From positions 1-40,016 of the forward strand of contig JANQGU010000085.1 of assembly GCA_028282935.1 (NCBI GenBank): a DNA stretch of 40,016 bases, written 5' to 3'. A model generated the notes under the pieces. The model saw only the letters and a list, made by a program, of their open reading frames with translations, had not been told where the DNA came from and made no database searches. Both the position numbers and the translations under genes were made by a program. Shown here piece after piece: positions 15,979 through 23,911 of the stretch (position 1 is its first letter; each line of letters begins with the position of its first letter). Source of the DNA: Kiloniellales bacterium. GTDB taxonomy: Bacteria; Pseudomonadota; Alphaproteobacteria; Kiloniellales; JAKSBE01.

Positions 15979-16788
15979 CTACTCGGCCGGCAGCCGCGGA
16001 GCGGGCATTTCGAGGGAGACCGGCTCCCTCGGTGGCTGGGGACGACGGTGGTAGCGGGCCCCCTTTGCCCAAAGCCACAGCGCCTGCCAATGGATTGCGA
16101 GGACGATTTTGAAGGTGAGCAAGGGATAGAGCAACAGGGCGCGCGACAGGCTGCCGAGACCCAGCCGGGCGCCCCGGCCCGACCAGGTCGCGAGCAGGAT
16201 CTCGCCCTCCTTCACCGCCTGGCGGATCAGGACCGCGAGCCGCCGTCCCGGCGGCCGCAGGCGGAAGCGGTAGGACGCCGCCATCGGGATGAAGGGCGAG
16301 ACGTAGAAGCCCTTGTCGCAGGCCTGGTCGAAGGCCTCCTCCCCCGCCGGCGGCGCGGTCAGGGGGATCACGTAGCTGTGCTGCTGGCCGAAGGTGTTGC
16401 GGACCTCGTAGATCACGGCGCGCAGCTCGCCCTCGGCGCCGTGACAGAACCAAAGGGACAGCGGATTGAAGACATAGCCGAAGAGGCGCGGCAGGCAGAG
16501 CAGCTCGACCCGGCCGCCGCCCAGCTCGACGCCGGCCTCGGCGCAGAGCCGCTCGGCCCAGGGCTTCAGCGCGCTGCCGTCGCGGGGACCGTGGTCACGG
16601 TCGCGCAGGCTGAAGAGGTTCGCGCGGTTGTGGGAGAACAGCGGCAGCTCCCGGTCGAGCCGGCCGAGCTCGTCGAGGTCGAAGAGAAAGGCATAGACCC
16701 GGTAGGCGAAGCGGTGGCGGAAGGGCCGCAGCCGCTTGTGCATGACCCGGCCGAAGTAGATCCGAGATCTGAGGGCGGATGCCGGCAT
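15979..16788 (-). CDS. DUF1365 family protein
   Basis: This 269-residue DUF1365 protein shows the family stretches YFGRVMHKRLRPFRHRFAYRVYAFLFDLDEL (residues 11-41), LLCLPRLFGYVFNPLSLWFCH and NTFGQQHSYVIPL, and a hydrophobic segment near the C-terminus (ALLLYPLLTFKIVLAIHWQALWLW). The biochemical function is not established. The gene almost always sits between a FAD amine-oxidase-like gene and a CFA-synthase-like gene, as here (gaps of 9 and 15 bp), implying a shared step in fatty-acyl modification. The start is ATG 16788. Confidence 0.9.
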   Translation of the reverse strand: MPASALRSRIYFGRVMHKRLRPFRHRFAYRVYAFLFDLDELGRLDRELPLFSHNRANLFSLRDRDHGPRDGSALKPWAERLCAEAGVELGGGRVELLCLPRLFGYVFNPLSLWFCHGAEGELRAVIYEVRNTFGQQHSYVIPLTAPPAGEEAFDQACDKGFYVSPFIPMAASYRFRLRPPGRRLAVLIRQAVKEGEILLATWSGRGARLGLGSLSRALLLYPLLTFKIVLAIHWQALWLWAKGARYHRRPQPPREPVSLEMPAPRLPAE

Positions 16789-16797
16789 CGCCCGCGC

Positions 16798-18129
16798 CTA
16801 CTCCGCCGCTTCCAGGGCCAGCACGGGCTGGACGGCGCGCCAGGCCGGGCTCGAGGTCCCCGCCTCTTCCGCCCAGGGCACGGCGGCGCCCAGCTCGGCC
16901 GCCACCTTGAAGCCGGCCTCCAGGCCGTCCTCGTGGAACCCATAGCCGCAGTAGGCGCCGCAGAACCAGGTCCGCTGCCCGCCCTGGATCCGATAGAGCG
17001 CGGCCTGGGCCTCCAGGGCCGCCTGGTCGAACTGCGGATGGGCGTAGCTGTAGCTGGCCAGCACCTTGTCCGGGTCGGGCCGCTGGATCGGATTGAGGCT
17101 CAGAAGCAGCGGCTCGCTGGTCTTCAGGTTCTGCAGCCGGTTCATCCAGTAGGTCACCGAGACCTTGCGGCCCCGCGCCTCGACCTCGCCGCCGAGGTAG
17201 TTCCAGCTCGCCCAGGCGCCGCGGCGGCGCGGCATCAGCTCGGGATCGCGGTGCAGCACCGCCAGGTTGTCCTCGTAGCCGAGCGCGCCCAGGGTCTCGG
17301 CCTCCTCACGGGTCGCGTCCGGGCCGAGGATGCGCAGGGCCTGGTCGCTGTGGCAGGCCAGAACAAGCTGATCGAAGCGCTCCTCGCCGCCAGCCTCGGT
17401 GGTTACGAAGACGCCCAGCGGCGTGCGCCGGCAGGCGACCACGGCCTGGTTGAGGCGGACCCGGTGCCGGAAGCTGTGGCTGAGCCGGCGCACGTACTCG
17501 CGGCTGCCGCCCTTGACCGTCATCCACTGCGGCCGGTTGGTGAGCAGCAGCAGGCCGTGGTTCTGGCAGAACTGGACGAAGGTGCGCGCCGGAAAGGATC
17601 GCATGTCGGACAGGGAGGTCGACCAGATCGCTGCCCCCATCGGCAGCAGGTGGTCGTTGACGAAGTCGTCGGAATAGTTGCCGGCCTCCAGGTAGGCGCC
17701 CAGGCTCGGGCCCTCTTCGGCCTCCTGCGTCAGCAGTTCCGGGGCCTCGCGGTAGAAGCGGAGGATATCGCGCAGCATGCGCCAGAACCTCGGCCGGCCC
17801 AGGTTGCTGGGCTGGGCCAGCAGGCCGGGAAGGTCGCCCTTGTACTCGAAGGCGCCCTGACCGAGCGACGCCGAGAAGGACATCTCGCTCTTCTCGGTCG
17901 GGACCTCGAGCTCCCGGAACAGGCGGGTCAGCTTCGGATAGGTCAGCTCGTTGTAGACGATGAACCCGGTGTCCACCGGAACCTGGCGTCCCCGGTCCAC
18001 GACCTCCACCGTGTGCGCGTGCCCGCCGAGGTAACCTTCGGCCTCGAAGACCGTGATTTCGTGCTGCTGATTGAGGGCCCAGGCCGCGCCGAGACCGGCG
18101 ATGCCACTACCAACGATGGCGATCTTCAT
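16798..18129 (-). CDS. FAD/NAD(P)-binding amine-oxidase-like oxidoreductase
   Basis: This 443-residue flavoprotein of the amine oxidase/phytoene desaturase fold has the N-terminal dinucleotide motif IAIVGSGIAGLGAAWAL (residues 3-19) and VFEAEGYLGGHAHTVEV. The C-terminal FAD-contacting segment is WFCGAYCGYGFHEDGLEAG. Proteins of this group are encoded beside CFA-like methylases and are likely fatty-acyl desaturases or oxidases. In Rhodobacter and Rhodopseudomonas the furan fatty acid enzymes UfaD/UfaO act on methylated acyl chains; I do not know which fold each has, so this link is suggestive only. It is the first gene of the minus-strand operon, about 105 nt from a candidate RpoE start site. 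Confidence 0.85.
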   Translation of the reverse strand: MKIAIVGSGIAGLGAAWALNQQHEITVFEAEGYLGGHAHTVEVVDRGRQVPVDTGFIVYNELTYPKLTRLFRELEVPTEKSEMSFSASLGQGAFEYKGDLPGLLAQPSNLGRPRFWRMLRDILRFYREAPELLTQEAEEGPSLGAYLEAGNYSDDFVNDHLLPMGAAIWSTSLSDMRSFPARTFVQFCQNHGLLLLTNRPQWMTVKGGSREYVRRLSHSFRHRVRLNQAVVACRRTPLGVFVTTEAGGEERFDQLVLACHSDQALRILGPDATREEAETLGALGYEDNLAVLHRDPELMPRRRGAWASWNYLGGEVEARGRKVSVTYWMNRLQNLKTSEPLLLSLNPIQRPDPDKVLASYSYAHPQFDQAALEAQAALYRIQGGQRTWFCGAYCGYGFHEDGLEAGFKVAAELGAAVPWAEEAGTSSPAWRAVQPVLALEAAE

Positions 18130-18239
18130 ACGTTAACCAACTCCTGCCGGGGTCCCGTGAAAGCGGCCAAAGGGTCCTTGGCCCTGGATGTAAGTGCTGG
18201 ACCGAGGGCTCCGGGTTCACTCTCCAAACGCACTAAGGG

Positions 18240-18269
18240 TCGATACGTCAGGCACTTGGCACCGGATCA
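18240..18269 (-). promoter_or_regulatory. Candidate RpoE-type promoter, minus arm
   Basis: Read on the minus strand, TGATCC (18269-18264) is followed by an 18-nt spacer and TATCGA (18245-18240). This is the same layout as the site upstream of rpoE on the other strand. It would start a leader of about 105 nt for the FAD oxidoreductase-DUF1365-cfa-MFS-DUF3833 operon. Confidence 0.6.
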
Positions 18270-18297
18270 CCGCGCGGGCCGAGCGCGAAAAAAATGG

Positions 18298-18327
18298 TGA
18301 TCCGGGGGAGCGGCGGGCCCGTAGATA
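18298..18327 (+). promoter_or_regulatory. Candidate RpoE-type autoregulatory promoter
   Basis: TGATCC (18298-18303), an 18-nt spacer and TAGATA (18322-18327) lie just upstream of the sigma factor gene, as expected for ECF autoregulation. The matching minus-strand site begins 29 bp away, giving back-to-back promoters. A start near 18333-18335 would leave only a very short leader to ATG 18345, or about 90 nt to ATG 18426. Confidence 0.6.
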
Positions 18328-18344
18328 CTGGGAATGGAGGCCTT

Positions 18345-19004
18345 ATGGTAGCAGGGGTTGAAGCAGTCGGGTCATCCAGCCGCCGTACGCTTGTAGGTGT
18401 CGCTGTGTTGCCCTTAGATAGCCGGATGGGTTCGAACGCCAAAGTCGCTTCGCGCGCCGTCCCGGATGAGCTGAGCGAACTCTTGATCGCCGTCGCGGTG
18501 CATCGGGACCGCAAGGCCTTCATCAGGCTGTTTGAGCATTTTGGCCCGCGGGTCAAAAGCTATCTCAAGCGGCTGGGGGTGAACGACAGCGAGGCCGACG
18601 ATCTGATGCAGGAAGTCATGCTGACCGTTTGGCGTCGGGCCGAGCAGTTCGACCATCGAAAGGCGCGGGCGAGCACCTGGATCTTCACGATCACCCGGAA
18701 CAAGCGGATCGACGCGATCCGCAAGGAACGGCGGCCGGAGCTCGATCCCAACGACCCGGCCCTGGTGCCGGACCGTGACGACGATCCCTCCGAGGCCGTA
18801 TCGGCGAACGAGTGGCGCGCGGCGATCCGGAAGGCGATCGACGAGGTGCCGGAGGAACAGGCAAGACTGCTACGTATGTCGTTCTTTGAGGACAAAACCC
18901 ACGACGTGATCGCCAAGGAGCTCGACTTGCCGCTCGGCACGGTGAAGTCGCGGATCCGACTGGCGGTGGCGAAGTTGCGTCGTAGTCTGGAGGACTTGCG
19001 GTGA
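18345..19004 (+). CDS. rpoE: ECF sigma factor RpoE, ChrR-partnered (ECF11-like)
   Basis: This is an extracytoplasmic-function sigma factor. Region 2 runs AFIRLFEHFGPRVKSYLKRLG...DLMQEVMLTVWRRAEQFD and includes the -10-recognising TWIFTITRNKRIDAIRKERR. Region 4 ends in EDKTHDVIAKELDLPLGTVKSRIRLAVAKLRRSL, the helix-turn-helix for the -35 element. The immediately downstream ChrR makes it an ECF11-type RpoE, released in response to singlet oxygen or organic hydroperoxides. The start is uncertain: ATG 18345 has GGAGG 4 bases upstream (219 residues), while ATG 18426 gives a typical ECF length (192 residues) but no visible ribosome site. The track GTG at 18294 lies upstream of the candidate promoter. 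Confidence 0.92.
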   Translation: MVAGVEAVGSSSRRTLVGVAVLPLDSRMGSNAKVASRAVPDELSELLIAVAVHRDRKAFIRLFEHFGPRVKSYLKRLGVNDSEADDLMQEVMLTVWRRAEQFDHRKARASTWIFTITRNKRIDAIRKERRPELDPNDPALVPDRDDDPSEAVSANEWRAAIRKAIDEVPEEQARLLRMSFFEDKTHDVIAKELDLPLGTVKSRIRLAVAKLRRSLEDLR

Positions 19005-19654
19005 TGCCGCACCATCATCCCTCGGAAGAGATGCTGCTCGGCTATGCCGCCGGCAGCACGAGCGAGCCCCTGTCGCTGCTGATCGCGACGCACCTGGCGC
19101 TCTGTCCCGAGTGCCGGCGCAAGGTCGCCGCCTACGAGGCGCTTGGGGGCAAAGAGCTGGAAGTTGAGGCGCCGGCCATGCTGAGCAGCGACAGCCTGGT
19201 CAGCGTTCTGGATCGCCTGGACACAGCGGAAGAGCCGGCGATGGCGCCGCCGCGGCCCTCCGCCGAGGGCGACCTGCGGCTGCCGCGACCCCTGCGCGAC
19301 TACGTCGCCGGCTCTTTGGACAGCCTGGATTGGCATCAAAGGGGCGGTATCGCCGAGGCGAGCCTGCTGACGGAGCGCAGCGACTTCAAGACCCGCCTGA
19401 TGCGGATCAGGCCGAAGACCGCGATCCCGGAGCACAGCCACCACGGCTCGGAGTACACCCTGGTGCTGACCGGCGGCTTCAGCGACCACACCGGGCATTT
19501 CCTCCGCGGCGACGTCGCGATCGCCGATCCGGCGGTCCAGCACAGGCCGATCGCCGATGCCGGTGAGGACTGCGTCTGCCTGGCGGTCACCGATGCCCCC
19601 CTACGCTTCACCGGAACCATTGCGCGCCTGCTGAGTCCGCTGCTGCAGCGCTGA
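19004..19654 (+). CDS. chrR: ChrR family zinc-binding anti-sigma factor
   Basis: This 216-residue anti-sigma factor has the two-domain ChrR architecture. The N-terminal zinc domain has His5 and H30-x3-C34-x2-C37 (HLALCPEC), which holds the sigma factor inactive. The C-terminal cupin (about 115-205) carries the metal-ligand pattern PEHSHHGSEYTLVLTGGFSDHTG, and a further His in DPAVQH. In Rhodobacter, ChrR releases RpoE on exposure to singlet oxygen. The ATG at 19004 overlaps the sigma-factor stop by one base (TGATG); the track GTG 19001 is three bases earlier. It converges with potA, 14 bp away. Confidence 0.93.
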   Translation: MPHHHPSEEMLLGYAAGSTSEPLSLLIATHLALCPECRRKVAAYEALGGKELEVEAPAMLSSDSLVSVLDRLDTAEEPAMAPPRPSAEGDLRLPRPLRDYVAGSLDSLDWHQRGGIAEASLLTERSDFKTRLMRIRPKTAIPEHSHHGSEYTLVLTGGFSDHTGHFLRGDVAIADPAVQHRPIADAGEDCVCLAVTDAPLRFTGTIARLLSPLLQR

Positions 19655-19668
19655 GCGCGGCAGCGGCT

Positions 19669-20784
19669 TCAGCCGGTCAGGACCAGGGTGTCCTGGGGGT
19701 CCCAGGAACACCAAAGGTCGTCGCCGACTGCGACATGGGAATCGGTGCGCCGCGCCTCGTTCTGGATGTTCGCGGACACGGCCCGGCCCGCAGCGTCGGT
19801 GATGAAGATGTTGCTGGTGTCGCCGTAGTAGGCGACCTCGCTCACCCGGCCGCGGAAGGCGATGCGGCCGGCGCCGGGATCCTCGCGGTCCAGGCGCAGC
19901 TTCTCGGGCCGCACCGCGATGCCGACCTCGCCCTCGGCTTGCTCGACCGCGGGCAGCGTCACTTCGCCGAGACCCTCGACCTGGACCGTGATCTGATTGC
20001 CCGCGAGGCCGGTGACCCGGCCTTCGAAGAGATTCATCTTGCCGATGAAGTCGGCGACGAAGCGGCAGTTGGGGTACTCGTAGAGCTCCGCCGGGCCGGC
20101 GACCTGGCGCACCTTGCCGGACTCCATCACGGCGATCCGGTTGGCCATCGACAAGGCCTCGGCCTGGTCGTGGGTGACGATCACGAAGGTGATGCCGACG
20201 GTCTCGCGCAGCCGCACCAGCTCCAGCTGCATGGCTTCCCTCAGCTTGGCGTCCAGCGCGGAAAGCGGCTCGTCGAGCAGCAGCACGCGCGGCCGCTTGA
20301 CCAGGGCGCGTGCCAGGGCGACGCGCTGGCGCTGGCCGCCGGAGAGCTGGTCCGGCCGGCGGCCGCCGAAGCCGCCCAGCTTGACCAGCTCCAGGGCCTC
20401 GTCGACGCGGGCCATGGTCTCGGCCTTGTCGACGCCGGTGATCTTCAGGCCATAGGCGACATTGTCGAAGACGCTCATGTGCGGGAAGACCGCATAGGAC
20501 TGGAAGACCATGTTGATCGGCCGCTTGTTGGGCGGCACCCCGTCGAGCGACTGCCCGTCGAGCAGGACCTGCCCGAGGCTCGGGATCTCGAAGCCGGCCA
20601 GCATCCGCAGCAGGGTGGTCTTGCCGCAGCCCGAGGGCCCGAGCAGGGCGAAGAACTCACCTTCGTGGATGTCCAGGCTGACGTCGTCGACCGCGGTCAC
20701 GGCACCGCCGAAGATCTTGCTCACCTCGCGGATCGAGATGATCGGCTTGCCGCCTGCGCCGCCGATACCTGCGCTTTCGGTCAT
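19669..20784 (-). CDS. potA: Polyamine ABC transporter ATP-binding protein
   Basis: This is a 371-residue ABC ATPase of the spermidine/putrescine class. It shows Walker A GPSGCGKT (49-56), Q-loop VFQSYAVFPHMSVFDNVAYGL, signature LSGGQRQRVALARAL, Walker B VLLLDEPLSALD, the switch His in VTHDQAEAL, and a C-terminal TOBE_2 beta domain (about 290-365). It powers polyamine uptake through the two permeases upstream. The real start is ATG 20784, overlapping the PotC stop by 4 bp (ATGA); the track ORF extends into the permease frame. Last gene of the operon. Confidence 0.93.
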   Translation of the reverse strand: MTESAGIGGAGGKPIISIREVSKIFGGAVTAVDDVSLDIHEGEFFALLGPSGCGKTTLLRMLAGFEIPSLGQVLLDGQSLDGVPPNKRPINMVFQSYAVFPHMSVFDNVAYGLKITGVDKAETMARVDEALELVKLGGFGGRRPDQLSGGQRQRVALARALVKRPRVLLLDEPLSALDAKLREAMQLELVRLRETVGITFVIVTHDQAEALSMANRIAVMESGKVRQVAGPAELYEYPNCRFVADFIGKMNLFEGRVTGLAGNQITVQVEGLGEVTLPAVEQAEGEVGIAVRPEKLRLDREDPGAGRIAFRGRVSEVAYYGDTSNIFITDAAGRAVSANIQNEARRTDSHVAVGDDLWCSWDPQDTLVLTG

Positions 20785-21668
20785 CCGAGTTCCTCCGCTT
20801 TCTGCCCGCTTCGGTTCTGCAGCCACATCGCCAGGGCGGTCAGGACCAGGGTGATCACGATCAGCACGGTCGAGGCGGCGTTGACCTCCGGGGTCACCGA
20901 GAAGCGCACCATGGAGTAGACCTTCACCGGGAAGGTCACGGTGTCCGGACCCGAGGTGAAGAAGGTGATGACGAAGTCGTCGAGCGAGAGGGTGAAGGCC
21001 AGCAGGCCGCCTGCGACCAGACCCGGCCGCATGAAGGGTATCAGGACGTCGCGGAAGGTCTCCCACTCGCTCGCGCCCAGGTCCTTGGCCGCCTCCTCCA
21101 GCTCCCGGTTGAAGTTGGCCAGGCGGGCGCGCACGACCATGGCGACGAAGGGGAAGCTGAAGGAGATGTGGGCGATGATGATGCTGCCGAGGTTGAAGGG
21201 CCAGATCAGATCGCTCGGCCAGCCGACCCGGGCGAAGAAGGCCAGCATGGCGACCCCCATGCAGATCTCGGGGATCACGATCGGCAGGGCCATGGCGCCT
21301 TCCAGCGGCGCCTTGCCGGGAAAGCGGAAGCGCCACAGCAGCACCGCCACCATGGCGCCGAGCACCACGCTGGCCGCGGTCGACAGCAAGGCGATGGTCA
21401 GCGAGTTCGTGAAGGCCTCGATCAGGCTCTCGTTGCCCAGCGCCTTCTCGTAGTACTTGAAGGTGAAGCCGCGCCAGACGATGTTCCGCCGGCTGTCGTT
21501 GAAGCTGAATACGATCAGCGTGATGATCGGCGCGTAGAGGAAGACCAGGGCCGCGAGGAAGGTCAGGCGCAGCCAGAGCCGCCGGCTGTAGTCCAGCGGC
21601 CCGATGGCCTCGCGCCGCCATCTCCGACGCAGGACCGGCGCGGGGGTCGCTTCGTCCGCCACGCTCAT
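20781..21668 (-). CDS. potC: Polyamine ABC transporter permease (PotC/PotI type)
   Basis: This 295-residue inner-membrane permease has a charged N-terminus and six membrane segments. The EAA loop that contacts the ATPase is EEAAKDLGASEWETFRDVLIPFMRPGL. The motif FLYAPIITLIVFSFNDSR near the first helix is typical of PotC/PotI. ATG 21668 overlaps the stop of the preceding permease gene by one base, and its own stop overlaps potA. The substrate is inferred to be putrescine or spermidine from the whole operon. Confidence 0.92.
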   Translation of the reverse strand: MSVADEATPAPVLRRRWRREAIGPLDYSRRLWLRLTFLAALVFLYAPIITLIVFSFNDSRRNIVWRGFTFKYYEKALGNESLIEAFTNSLTIALLSTAASVVLGAMVAVLLWRFRFPGKAPLEGAMALPIVIPEICMGVAMLAFFARVGWPSDLIWPFNLGSIIIAHISFSFPFVAMVVRARLANFNRELEEAAKDLGASEWETFRDVLIPFMRPGLVAGGLLAFTLSLDDFVITFFTSGPDTVTFPVKVYSMVRFSVTPEVNAASTVLIVITLVLTALAMWLQNRSGQKAEELG

Positions 21669-22588
21669 CAGGCCGCCTCCATGGACGAACTCCCCCTGGC
21701 CAGCAGGGCGCGCAGGGCCAGGGCGAAGAAGGTCGCGTACATCAGGATGAAGGACAGCGCCGCGCCGAAGGGCCAGTCGTTGGCCGACTTGAACTGGCGT
21801 TCGATCACGTTGGCGATCATCTGGCTGTCGGTGCCGCCCAGCAGGTCCGGGGTCAGGAAGGAGCCCAGCGCCGGGATGAAGGTGATGATCACCGCCGAGA
21901 TGATCCCGGCCTTGGCCAGCGGCACGACGACGGTGAAGAAGGTCCGGAACTGGCCGGCACCGAGGTCCAGGCTGGCCTCGATGTAGGAGGAGTCCATGCG
22001 CTCCAGGGCCGCGTAGAGCGGCAGCACCGTGAAGGGCAGGTGGACGTAGACCAGCCCGAAGACCACCGCGAAGTTGTTGTAGAGCAGGGGCAGCGCCTCG
22101 AACTGGGCGCCCAGAAGCTGGTACTGGCCGAGACCGAGCAGCGCCAGCAGCCAATTGCCCTGGTCCCAGAACCACTCCAGGGTGAAATTGACGTAGCCGC
22201 GGGTCCGCAGCACCGCGATCAGGGCGTAGGTGCGGATCAGCAGGTTGGTCCAGAACGGCAGGATGATCGCCAGCAGCAGCCAGGGCTTCCACTTGGCCGG
22301 CGCGAAGGAGATCCCGAAGGCGATGGGAAAGCCGACCGCCAGGCAGAGCAGGGTGGTGATGGCGGTGAACCAGAGCGACTTGGCGAAGATCTGCAGGTAG
22401 AGCGGGTCCATCGCCCGCAGGTAGTTGGCCAGGGTCCAGGTGATCTCGATGTCGACGACGCCGCGCTTCTCGCCGAAGGAGAAGATCCAGATCAGGCCGA
22501 GGGGTATCAGGAAGAAGAACAGCAGCCACAGGCTCGGCGGCAGGTTGATCACCCAGAAGACCAGGGGATTTCGCCGCCAGCTTTCCAT
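21668..22588 (-). CDS. potB: Polyamine ABC transporter permease (PotB/PotH type)
   Basis: This is a 306-residue permease with six membrane segments. The first is PPSLWLLFFFLIPLGLIWIFSFG, and the EAA loop reads EASLDLGAGQFRTFFTVVVPLAKAGI. It pairs with the downstream PotC-type permease to form the channel. It is separated from potD by 87 bp that hold a GC-rich hairpin. Confidence 0.92.
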   Translation of the reverse strand: MESWRRNPLVFWVINLPPSLWLLFFFLIPLGLIWIFSFGEKRGVVDIEITWTLANYLRAMDPLYLQIFAKSLWFTAITTLLCLAVGFPIAFGISFAPAKWKPWLLLAIILPFWTNLLIRTYALIAVLRTRGYVNFTLEWFWDQGNWLLALLGLGQYQLLGAQFEALPLLYNNFAVVFGLVYVHLPFTVLPLYAALERMDSSYIEASLDLGAGQFRTFFTVVVPLAKAGIISAVIITFIPALGSFLTPDLLGGTDSQMIANVIERQFKSANDWPFGAALSFILMYATFFALALRALLARGSSSMEAA

Positions 22589-22635
22589 GCCCGCCCCGCC
22601 TTTCGCCCCTCTGCCTCGCCCCCCGGAAACCGAAA

Positions 22636-22659
22636 GCGGCCCCGCCGGAGCGGGACCGC
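22636..22659 (-). terminator. UNCG-capped hairpin between potD and potB
   Basis: On the minus-strand RNA, GCGGTCCCGC and GCGGGGCCGC form a 10-bp stem around the loop UCCG. The single mismatch on the plus strand becomes a G-U pair in the minus-strand RNA, and C(UCCG)G is a stable UNCG-type tetraloop, so the hairpin fits the transcript of this operon. It is 16 bases after the potD stop. No strong U-run follows, so it more likely acts as a partial terminator or 3'-end stabiliser that raises binding-protein mRNA over permease mRNA. Confidence 0.55.
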
Positions 22660-22675
22660 GTAGCCTAAGCCGACG

Positions 22676-23749
22676 TCAGGCGGCCAGGATCCGGGTCCAG
22701 GCCTCGTCCTTGATGCGCTGCAAGGCCTCGCCCTGATAGAGCTCGGCCTCGCAGTTGGCGAGAGTCTCGTCGCTCGGGAAGATCGCCGGGTTCTCGGTGT
22801 ACTCGGCCGGCAGCAGGGCCTTGGCGGCCTTGTTGGGCGTCGCGTACTGGATGAAGTCGGCGATCGCGGCGCCGGCCTCGGCGTCCAGGAGATAGTTGAT
22901 GAACTGGTGGGCGTTCTCCGGGTGCGGCGCGCCCTTCGGGATGCAAAGCGTGTCCTGCCAGAGCAGGCCGCCTTCCTTGGGCACGACATAGGAGATGTCG
23001 TCGTCCTCTTCCATGACCTGCAGGATGTCGCCGTTCCATTCCATCGCGAGATCGACTTCGCCCGCCAGCAGCAGGTCCTGCCCGTTGTCTTCCGCGATCG
23101 TCTTGACGTGCGGCTTCTGCTTGATCAGCAGTTCCTCGGCTTCCTTGATGTGCTTTGGATCGCTCGAGTTCAGGGAGTACCCGAGGTACTTGAGCGCGGT
23201 CTCGAAGGTGGTCTCGCTCAGCCAGGCGGTTCGTCCCGAATACTCCTCAGAATCGAAGATGTGCTTCCAGCTGTCCGGCACTCCGGAGACCTTGGACTTG
23301 CGGTAGCCGATGCCCTGGGTGCCCCACATGTAGGGCATGGAGTACTTGCGTCCGGGGTCGAATTGGGCCTCCTGGAAGGCGGGATCGATGTTGGCCCGGA
23401 AGTTGGGGATCTTGCCGTGATCCAGAGGCACCAGCATCTCGGCCGTGATCATGCGCTCGACGAAGTCGTTGGTCGGGACGATCAGGTCGTAGCCCGGATT
23501 GCCTTCCTTGAGCTTGGCGAAGAGTTCCTCGTTGTCGGCGAAGAGGTCCATCTTGACCTCGATCCCGCTGGCGTCCTTGAAGTCGTCCAGCGTGTCCTCG
23601 CCGATGTAGGTGTCCCAGTTGTAGAAGTTGAGCTTGGGCTCCTCGGCGCTCCGGCCGAAGCGGGGCGCGAAGGTCAGGCCGGCGGCGACCGCGCCGCTGC
23701 CGGCCAGGAAAGCGCGCCGTGAGAAGGGCCGTTTGTTCAAGCGTTTCAT
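22676..23749 (-). CDS. potD: Polyamine ABC transporter substrate-binding protein
   Basis: This is a 357-residue periplasmic binding protein of the PotD/PotF class. The N-terminus FSRRAFLAGSGAVAAGLTFAPRFG looks like a Tat signal. The mature protein starts near KLNFYNWDTYIGEDTLDDF, the usual opening of polyamine-binding proteins. YDLIVPTNDFVERMI and MEWNGDI contribute ligand-pocket residues in this family. It delivers putrescine or spermidine to PotB-PotC-PotA. The start ATG 23749 is preceded by GGGAGAAC. First gene of the pot operon. Confidence 0.93.
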   Translation of the reverse strand: MKRLNKRPFSRRAFLAGSGAVAAGLTFAPRFGRSAEEPKLNFYNWDTYIGEDTLDDFKDASGIEVKMDLFADNEELFAKLKEGNPGYDLIVPTNDFVERMITAEMLVPLDHGKIPNFRANIDPAFQEAQFDPGRKYSMPYMWGTQGIGYRKSKVSGVPDSWKHIFDSEEYSGRTAWLSETTFETALKYLGYSLNSSDPKHIKEAEELLIKQKPHVKTIAEDNGQDLLLAGEVDLAMEWNGDILQVMEEDDDISYVVPKEGGLLWQDTLCIPKGAPHPENAHQFINYLLDAEAGAAIADFIQYATPNKAAKALLPAEYTENPAIFPSDETLANCEAELYQGEALQRIKDEAWTRILAA

Positions 23750-23911
23750 GATGTTCTCCCAGCCTCCAGGTCTTTTCTTGTCCTTTGGGACGGGGCAGCG
23801 GCTCTGCCCGCCGGTCCAAAGGTATTGAGCCTTCGGCCAAGCCGGGTTGTCAAATGAAACGCTGGAGCTTGAGGCGGCCCGAAAGCGCCGCCGGAGCGGC
23901 GCGCTTCGCGG

